Assembly (NCBI GenBank): GCA_001184205.1
Contig: LBMP01000004.1
Span: 1-64,000 of the forward strand
Direction: 5' to 3'
DNA length: 64,000 bases
DNA from: Desulfocarbo indianensis
GTDB taxonomy: Bacteria > Desulfobacterota > Desulfarculia > Desulfarculales > Desulfarculaceae
Made by a program: the position numbers and the translations under genes. Positions within the stretch are counted from its first letter, which is position 1. The number at the start of each line of letters is the position of its first letter. Positions 53,316 to 61,093 of the stretch are shown here, one piece after another. The notes under the pieces were generated by a model. That model ran no database searches and was not told where the DNA came from. It saw only the letters and a program-made list of their open reading frames with translations.

Positions 53316-54125
53316 ATGACGGCCGGGACCATCGCGGGAAGCTGGCAACGCAACCTGGGCTATTTGAGCCGGGCCGAGCAGGACCGCCTGGCCGCCAGCC
53401 GGGCGGCGGTCCTGGGCCTGGGCGGGGTGGGCGGCGTGGCGGCGGAGCTTCTGGCCAGGGCCGGAGTGGGCGGCTTGAGCGTTTGCGACGGCGACGCGTT
53501 CGAGGCGGGCAACCTGAACCGCCAGGTGGGCGCGCTCTCCTCCACCCTGGGCCGCCCCAAGGCTCTGGTCATGGCCCAGCGCCTGCAAGACATCAACCCC
53601 GGCCTGCGCCTGGCGGTCCATGGCCCCATAACCCCGGAGCCCGCCTCAGCGGAAACGGTCCTGGCTGGCTGCCGGGCGGGCGTGCTGGCGGTGGACGCCC
53701 TGGCCCCGGCCCTGGCCTGCCTGCGCGCGGCGCGGCGGCTGGGGATTCCCCTGGTGGAGGCCCTGGGCCTGCCCGTGGTGCAGCTAAGGGCTTACGCGCC
53801 CGCGGGCCGGGACCCGGAAGACGGCCTGCCCAGCCAGGGCCGGGACCTGGCCTCGGTGGAGCCCGCGCAATTGGCCCAAGCCTGGCTGGCCAGGGAAGCG
53901 CCCCTGTGGGGCGACGGCCAGGGCGGGCCCTTGGCCTTGAGCCCGGATTTCGCCCAGGCCATGCTGGCCGGCGGGGCCGCTCCCAGCCTGGGGCCGGTGA
54001 TCTGGCTGGCCGGCGCGGCGGCGGCGCTGGAGGCCCTGAAGATTCTTCTGGGCCGGGAGCCCCTGGCCTGGTGGCCGCGCGGGGTCAGCCTGGACCCTTG
54101 CAGTTGGCAAACAAGCCTGGCATGA
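53316..54125 (+). CDS. ThiF/MoeB/HesA-family E1-like adenylyltransferase
   Basis: A 269-residue protein with the E1-like Rossmann fold: GYLSRAEQDRLAASRAAVLGLGGVGG (in part; GxGGxG), DGDAFEAGNLNRQVG with the Arg for ATP, and a C-terminal helix AAAALEALKILLGRE. The CxxC zinc ligands and the catalytic cysteine of MoeB/ThiF are absent, so it probably adenylates a substrate without forming a thioester, like TcdA/HesA-type proteins. The ubiquitin-like partner, if any, is not nearby. Start ATG 53316 after GGGGAGG. Confidence 0.85.
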   Translation: MTAGTIAGSWQRNLGYLSRAEQDRLAASRAAVLGLGGVGGVAAELLARAGVGGLSVCDGDAFEAGNLNRQVGALSSTLGRPKALVMAQRLQDINPGLRLAVHGPITPEPASAETVLAGCRAGVLAVDALAPALACLRAARRLGIPLVEALGLPVVQLRAYAPAGRDPEDGLPSQGRDLASVEPAQLAQAWLAREAPLWGDGQGGPLALSPDFAQAMLAGGAAPSLGPVIWLAGAAAALEALKILLGREPLAWWPRGVSLDPCSWQTSLA

Positions 54126-54222
54126 TCGTTAGGGCCCGGCCTGGCGAGTAAGCGCCGGGCCCGTCTTGAATAAAAGAGGAAGGAGCGCCGCCGGGCCCGG
54201 CCCGGCCCCATCGCCGACAACC

Positions 54223-55932
54223 ATGCTCACCTATCTGCGCATAAAGGATTTCGCCCTCATCGAGTCCCTGGAGCTGGAGCTGGGGCCGGGGCTCAGCGTG
54301 ATGACCGGCGAGACCGGGGCGGGCAAATCCATCATCCTGGCCGCGGTGGGCCTGCTCCTGGGCCAGCGGGCCAGCGCGGATTTGATCCGCGCCGGGGCGG
54401 ATTCCGCCGTGGTGGAGGCCCAGTTTCTCATCGATCCCCAGGGGGCGGTGGCCGAACGCCTGGCCCGGGAGGACCTGGCCGGCGGCGAGGAGCTTCTGGT
54501 GCGGCGGGTGGTGAGCCGGGAAGGGCGCAACCGGGTGCAGATCAACGGCTCCCTGGCCACCCTGAACCTGCTCAATGACCTGGGCCCCGATCTCCTGGCC
54601 CTGTGCGGCCAGCATTCCCAGCAGGATTTGCTGCGGCCGGAGGAGCATCTCTTCTTGCTGGACGCCTACGCCGGCCAGGAGCGCCAGCGCGAGGAGGTGA
54701 CCCGGGCCGTGCGCCGGGTCCAGGAGCTGGACCGGGAGCTGAGCGATTTGCGCGGGCGCCTGGCCCGGCGCGAGGAGCGCCGCCAGTGGCTAATGGCGGT
54801 GGTCAAGGAGCTGGAGGAGGCGGGCCTGGACCCGGAGGAGGAAGCCTCCCTCAAGGCGGAGCGCAAGCTTCTGGCCAACGCCGAGCAGGTGGGGCGGCTC
54901 TCCCAGGGGGCGCTGGCCGGTTTGTCCGAGGCGGAAGAGGGCTCGGCCCTGGAGGTGAGCGCCAAGGTGCGCGGGCTCTTGGGCGATCTGGCCCGGCTGG
55001 ATGAGCGGGTCGAACCCCTGGCCAAGCGCTGGGAGGAGCTTTATTACCAGGCGGAGGATTTGGCCGGCGAACTGAGGGACTACGTGAGCCGCCTGGCCTT
55101 TGATCCCGGCCGCCTGGATTGGGTGGAGGGGCGGCTCCTGGCCCTGCAGCGCCTCACCCGCAAATACGGCGGCGACGCGCCCGCGGCGCTTGAAGCCCTG
55201 GACGAGGCCCGCCGGGAACTGGCCGGCCTGGAAAAGGGCGACCAGCGCCTGGCCCAGCTGGAAAAGGAGCGCGCCGCAGCCCTGGGCCGGGCTCTCAAGC
55301 TGGCCACGGCCTTGAGCCGGGCGCGCAAGCGGGCCGCGCCGGGGCTGGCCCAGGCCGCCCAGGCCGAATTGCAGGACCTGGGCCTGGCCCAGTGTCAGCT
55401 CAAGGTGGAGTTCAGCCCGCCCGCCGGCGGCGCGGTGGAGACGGAGCAGGGGCCTTTGAGCGCGCGCGGCCTGGAAACCGCCGAGGTGTTCATGGCGCCC
55501 AATCCCGGCGAGGGCTTCCGGCCCTTGAGGCGCATCGCCTCGGGCGGCGAGCTTTCGCGCATGCTCTTGGCCCTGAAGGGCCTGGTGGCCCAGAAAAAGG
55601 GCGCGCCCACCCAGGTGTTCGACGAGGTGGACGCGGGCATCGGCGGGGCCACCGGCGCGGCGGTGGGCCGCAAGCTGGCCCGCCTGGCTCTGGGCGCCCA
55701 GGTATTGGTCATCACCCATCTGCCCCAGATAGCGGCCTTTGGCGACCGGCATTTCACCGTGAGCAAGGAGACCCAGAAGGGCCGCACCGTGACCAGGCTG
55801 GCCGGTCTGGACGAGGGCGCGCGGGCTGGCGAACTGGCCCGCATGCTGGCCGGCGCGGGCGGCGGGGAGACCGCTCTCAACCATGCCAGGGAACTCCTGG
55901 CCTCGGCCGCCGACCTCAAGCAAGCCTCGTAA
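54223..55932 (+). CDS. recN: DNA repair protein RecN
   Basis: A 569-residue SMC-like ATPase of usual RecN length. It starts MLTYLRIKDFALIESLELEL with Walker A GETGAGKS at about 30-37. A coiled-coil arm occupies about 155-360, and the C-terminal ATPase half has the signature RIASGGELSRMLLALK, Walker B VFDEVDAGIGG and VITHLPQIAAFGD. RecN holds broken chromosome ends together during recombination repair. ATG 54223 is chosen by homology; the local ribosome binding site is poor, the nearest AGGAAGGAG being 40 bases upstream. No clear LexA box was found. Confidence 0.95.
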   Translation: MLTYLRIKDFALIESLELELGPGLSVMTGETGAGKSIILAAVGLLLGQRASADLIRAGADSAVVEAQFLIDPQGAVAERLAREDLAGGEELLVRRVVSREGRNRVQINGSLATLNLLNDLGPDLLALCGQHSQQDLLRPEEHLFLLDAYAGQERQREEVTRAVRRVQELDRELSDLRGRLARREERRQWLMAVVKELEEAGLDPEEEASLKAERKLLANAEQVGRLSQGALAGLSEAEEGSALEVSAKVRGLLGDLARLDERVEPLAKRWEELYYQAEDLAGELRDYVSRLAFDPGRLDWVEGRLLALQRLTRKYGGDAPAALEALDEARRELAGLEKGDQRLAQLEKERAAALGRALKLATALSRARKRAAPGLAQAAQAELQDLGLAQCQLKVEFSPPAGGAVETEQGPLSARGLETAEVFMAPNPGEGFRPLRRIASGGELSRMLLALKGLVAQKKGAPTQVFDEVDAGIGGATGAAVGRKLARLALGAQVLVITHLPQIAAFGDRHFTVSKETQKGRTVTRLAGLDEGARAGELARMLAGAGGGETALNHARELLASAADLKQAS

Positions 55933-55953
55933 GAACCCATCCCCCAAAATGAA

Positions 55954-55988
55954 AGCGGCCGGAGAATCCTCCAGCCGCTCGGCTTTTT
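55954..55988 (+). terminator. Rho-independent terminator of recN
   Basis: AGCGGC with GGAG pairs with CTCC and GCCGCT (55954-55979) around an AATC loop, followed by CGGCTTTTT. Confidence 0.85.
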
Positions 55989-56002
55989 GGGGGCCTCCCC
56001 GC

Positions 56003-56926
56003 TTAATCGGCGCGGATTATCAGGCCCGGCTCCACCTTGGGCGGTTCCTTGTTTTCAGTGTTGTAGGGCAGAATCTTGGCCCATCCCACCCTGGGCTCCA
56101 GGTCGCTGATGCGCAGCTTGGCCAGGGGCGGGCCGGTGAGGTATAGCAGGGTGCCCGCGCCGGTGCGGATCTTTTCGCCCCGGCTGTAGGCCGTGACAAA
56201 GGAGCCCACCGGCAGCCCGGTGTCGCGGCCCACCGTGATCTTGGCCATGTCGCCCTTTACCTCCAGCACGTAGGCGGCCCAGGGCTGGGCGTTCACCCGG
56301 CTGGCCGTCCACTGGCTGGTCATTTTGTCCAGCTCGGCCAAAAGGGGAGCCACCTGGGCGGGCTTGGGCTTTTCCCCCATGCGGATGGCGTCCGCTTCCA
56401 CGTCGTTCAGCTTGGCCTCGGGACGGAAGGTTTCCTGATCGGCCACCGTGCCGCTGGCCACGTCCAGCATCCTGAGTTCGGCCTCCACGCCCAGGAAGGG
56501 GTCGTTATCCCGGAAGCCGTAGATGCCGGAGAGCTGGCGGCGCACGGAAACGTCGGTGAACTGGCCCAGCACCACGCTGGTGAGCCCCAGGGCCCTGCCG
56601 CCCAGGATGGCCCGCTCCTCGGGGCTGCGCACCTCGGGCGGCACCTTGTCCATGGCGGCCGAAAGCTGGTCGAAAGGCACCAGCACCAGGTTGCCCTGGG
56701 CGGCCAGCGCCTTGCCGAGGTTCTCGTGCCAGGCCTTGGCCTTGGGGTCCAGCTCCTTGATGCCGCTGGAGAAATCCGCCAGACACACCCGTTTGCGCAG
56801 GCCGGTGTCTTGGCTGTCCATGTAGTTGTTAAAGGCGGTGGTCAGGCCGCAGCCCGCGGCCAACAACAGCAGGCAAGCCAAGAATGCGCCCAGAACCGGT
56901 CGGGATGGATTAGTACGGGCGGTCAT
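56003..56926 (-). CDS. Lipoprotein with CsgG/TolB-N-like and FlgT-like features
   Basis: A 307-residue lipoprotein: signal and lipobox LLAAGC (Cys26), then RKRVCLADFSSGIKELDPKAKAWHENLGKAL (in part), which resembles the TolB/CsgG N-terminal fold that starts with a beta strand and a helix. VVLGQFTDVSVRRQLSGIYGFRD follows. The last part (GDMAKITVGRDTGLPVGSFVTAYS) recalls the C-terminal FlgT/CsgG-type beta domain. It is probably an outer-membrane lipoprotein of envelope biogenesis; the exact role is unknown. The ATG at 56926 has a weak GGAGTGAG upstream. Confidence 0.7.
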   Translation of the reverse strand: MTARTNPSRPVLGAFLACLLLLAAGCGLTTAFNNYMDSQDTGLRKRVCLADFSSGIKELDPKAKAWHENLGKALAAQGNLVLVPFDQLSAAMDKVPPEVRSPEERAILGGRALGLTSVVLGQFTDVSVRRQLSGIYGFRDNDPFLGVEAELRMLDVASGTVADQETFRPEAKLNDVEADAIRMGEKPKPAQVAPLLAELDKMTSQWTASRVNAQPWAAYVLEVKGDMAKITVGRDTGLPVGSFVTAYSRGEKIRTGAGTLLYLTGPPLAKLRISDLEPRVGWAKILPYNTENKEPPKVEPGLIIRAD

Positions 56927-56990
56927 GCTGCTCTCACTCCCTGGGGGTTTCTGCCGAATACGGCGAAATATTACTTATCCCATGCTGAGT

Positions 56991-57014
56991 ACTGTAAATA
57001 CAGTTCCGTGTCAA
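56991..57014 (-). promoter_or_regulatory. TTGACA with adjacent ACTGTA(AA)TACAGT dyad upstream of the lipoprotein gene
   Basis: On the minus strand TTGACA (57014-57009) is followed by a near-perfect 14-bp palindrome ACTGTATTTACAGT (57004-56991). No good -10 follows at 17 bases. The dyad may be an operator; its CTGT-N4-ACAG spacing differs from E. coli LexA boxes (N8). Confidence 0.5.
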
Positions 57015-57025
57015 GTCCGCCGGGT

Positions 57026-57307
57026 CTAGTAGCGTATCTGGAAGCCCGTGAGGTCGCCGCGGGGCGCATCCCACTTGACCTCCACCCTGGTGACCTTGGC
57101 GCCCGGCGGGCCCTGCTGGCACCATTGGATGGCCTGTTTGACCCTGTCTTCCGGGCCTTGCAGCACCGCTTCCACCCGCATGAGCGGCAGGTTCTTGACC
57201 CAGCCCTTAAGGCCCAGCCTTTCGGCCTCATCCCTGGTGGAGGCGCGGAAAAACACGCCCTGCACCCTGCCGTGGATGATCAATTCAGCGCGGACTTGGT
57301 CTGCCAT
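57026..57307 (-). CDS. acyP: Acylphosphatase
   Basis: A 93-residue acylphosphatase. The phosphate-binding and catalytic loop [12 protein letters not shown] carries the catalytic Arg, GWVKNLP supplies the Asn, and [12 protein letters not shown] lies near the end. It hydrolyses carboxyl-phosphate bonds such as 1,3-bisphosphoglycerate. ATG 57307 is chosen over upstream in-frame ATGs by spacing to AGAGG and by family start. It follows ligA by 17 bases on the same strand and is likely co-transcribed. Confidence 0.95.
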   Translation of the reverse strand: MADQVRAELIIHGRVQGVFFRASTRDEAERLGLKGWVKNLPLMRVEAVLQGPEDRVKQAIQWCQQGPPGAKVTRVEVKWDAPRGDLTGFQIRY

Positions 57308-57324
57308 TATCGCCATCCTCTCAA

Positions 57325-59412
<2,088 letters not shown>

Positions 59413-59534
59413 TCATTCGATTAATCAAGGGGGGGTGGATTGACAAGCCTCCGGGCCTGACTCATAGTGGGCACATGAAGCGCCGTCCGTCCCGTCGACT
59501 TGGTGTTTCAAACGTGATTTTTGGAGAATCCCCC

Positions 59535-59930
59535 ATGCGCAGACTTATCAAATCGCCCTGGGCCGCCCGGGTGGCCCTGTTGCTGACGCTTTTGGTGGCC
59601 CTGGCCACCACCGTGGCCAAGGCCGAGGCCGCCTTCATCCCCAGCGAGGAATCCCTGAGCCAGGCCATGGCCGGCCGCGACGCGGCCACCGTGCAGAGGG
59701 TTTTGCAGAACAAGATGGTGCAGACCCGCTTGCAGGAACTGGGCTACAGCACCCAGGAGATTCAGGACCGCCTGGCCCAGCTTTCCGACGCCGACCGTCA
59801 CGCCCTGGCCACCCAATTGGACAACCTGGCCCCGGCCGGCGACGGGGTGGGCCTGGTGATCGGCGTGCTTATAATTATTTTGTTGATAATCCTGATCCTC
59901 AAGCTCTTGGACAAGCGGGTCGTTGTCTAG
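59535..59930 (+). CDS. PA2779-family small membrane protein
   Basis: A 131-residue exported protein: a signal/anchor (RVALLLTLLVALATTVAKAEAAF), a helical middle starting FIPSEESLSQAMAGRDAATVQRVLQN (in part) and ending QIQ-type LSDADRHALATQLDNL, then a C-terminal membrane helix GLVIGVLIIILLIILIL. This layout matches PA2779-like proteins, which are found next to PA2778-type cysteine peptidases, as here. ATG 59535 with GGAG 8 bases upstream. The 3' end overlaps the next start by eight bases in one reading of that gene. Confidence 0.85.
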   Translation: MRRLIKSPWAARVALLLTLLVALATTVAKAEAAFIPSEESLSQAMAGRDAATVQRVLQNKMVQTRLQELGYSTQEIQDRLAQLSDADRHALATQLDNLAPAGDGVGLVIGVLIIILLIILILKLLDKRVVV

Positions 59931-60525
59931 GGCTGGCTTGCGGCCCCGTCTCGCTGCCGGGCCCAGGACGGCGGCTCTGTTGCTTTGTCTGGCGGCCGCG
60001 CTTTGCCTGCTTCAGGGCTGCGCCCCGGACGCCGGCCAGGCCGCCTGGCAGCCGCCCTCGGGCGCGCGGAGCTTAAGCGGGGTGCCCTTTTTCCCGGACG
60101 ATTCCCAGCAATGCGGCCCCGCCTCCCTGGCCGGGGTCATGGGCTTTCTGGGGGCGGAGGTAAGCCTCTCGGAGGTGAGCGAGGCGGTTTACCGGCCGGG
60201 AATCCAGGGCAGCCTGGGCCTGGACATGATGCTGTACGCCCGCTCCAAGGGCTTGCACGCGGCCATCCACCAGGGCGGGCCCCAGGATTTGCCGGGCTGG
60301 ATAGATAAGGGCCTTCCCTTGCTGGTGATGGTGGATAACGGCCTGGGGCCGGTCAGGAAGTTGCATTACCTGGTGGTCATCGGCTATGCGCCCGGCGCGG
60401 TGACGGTGAACTCCGGGCTGCAACCGGGCCTGGCCCTGCCCTGGGAGCGATTCCTGTCCGCCTGGCAACGCGCCGGCTTTTGGAGCCTGCGGCTGAGCAG
60501 GCCGGAACGGGGAGGGCGGCTGTGA
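59923..60525 (+). CDS. PA2778-family C39-like cysteine peptidase lipoprotein
   Basis: A 200-residue protein with a signal peptide and lipobox CLLQGC (Cys33), then a papain-like C39-type domain: VPFFPDDSQQCGPASLAGVM with catalytic Cys64, KLHYLVVIGY with catalytic His and VNSG with the Asn/Asp. It probably cleaves or binds a peptide in the envelope. The start is uncertain between TTG 59923, overlapping the PA2779 gene, and TTG 59938, which follows AGGG; both leave the signal intact. Its stop overlaps the next gene start (GTGA). Confidence 0.88.
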   Translation: MSRAGLRPRLAAGPRTAALLLCLAAALCLLQGCAPDAGQAAWQPPSGARSLSGVPFFPDDSQQCGPASLAGVMGFLGAEVSLSEVSEAVYRPGIQGSLGLDMMLYARSKGLHAAIHQGGPQDLPGWIDKGLPLLVMVDNGLGPVRKLHYLVVIGYAPGAVTVNSGLQPGLALPWERFLSAWQRAGFWSLRLSRPERGGRL

Positions 60526-61043
60526 GCCGTTTCCTTGCCGCGCTGTTTTGCCTGGCCCTGGGCTTAGGCGGCTGCGCCTTGCCCAGGATGGTGGTGCTGC
60601 AAGACCCCCTCACCCCGCGGGAGCACCTCGAACTGGGCCTGGCCTATGAAAAGCAGGGCCAGTACCCATTGGCCGCCCAGGAATACCAGGCCGCCGCCAA
60701 GGAACTGCCCGGCGCTTATTTGTACTTGGGCAACGCCTATTTTTATCTGGGCCGGGACGGTGAGGCGGAAAGCGCTTATCGCCAGGCCCTGGAGGCCGAG
60801 CCCAAGAACCCCAGGGCCTATAACAACCTGGCCTGGCTGCTCTGCGCCAGGGGCGAGGAACTAGAAGAGGCCGAGTTCCTGGCGCGCCGCGCCCTCATTC
60901 TGGCGCCGGCCGGCGAAAAAGACGCCTATGGCGACACCCTGGAAAGGGTGCGCCGCGCCCGGCGCGACGGCAAGCCGGCCTGTGAGCGTCCGGCGGACGC
61001 CTCCCCCGCCCCGCCGGCATCTGAAAAACCTCCCCAACCGTGA
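60522..61043 (+). CDS. TPR-repeat lipoprotein of the PA2778 locus
   Basis: A 173-residue lipoprotein with lipobox LGGC (Cys18) and about three TPR units: PREHLELGLAYEKQGQYPLA, GAYLYLGNAYFYLGRDGEA and RAYNNLAWLLCARGEELEEAE. The start GTG at 60522 overlaps the peptidase stop by four bases, implying coupled translation; GGGGAGG precedes it. TPR proteins normally follow PA2778-type peptidases, either fused or separate; here separate. The C-terminal tail is Pro/Ala-rich. Confidence 0.85.
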   Translation: MSRFLAALFCLALGLGGCALPRMVVLQDPLTPREHLELGLAYEKQGQYPLAAQEYQAAAKELPGAYLYLGNAYFYLGRDGEAESAYRQALEAEPKNPRAYNNLAWLLCARGEELEEAEFLARRALILAPAGEKDAYGDTLERVRRARRDGKPACERPADASPAPPASEKPPQP

Positions 61044-61071
61044 AAAAGGGAGCCCCCGCAAGGAGGCTCCC
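61043..61071 (-). terminator. Rho-independent terminator of the RND pump gene
   Basis: On the minus strand GGGAGCC (61071-61065) pairs with GGCTCCC (61054-61048) and is followed by TTTTT (61047-61043). It begins 22 bases after the stop of the RND gene and also lies at the end of the converging TPR gene. Confidence 0.85.
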
Positions 61072-61093
61072 CTGTATTTCCATGGTCTATGGG

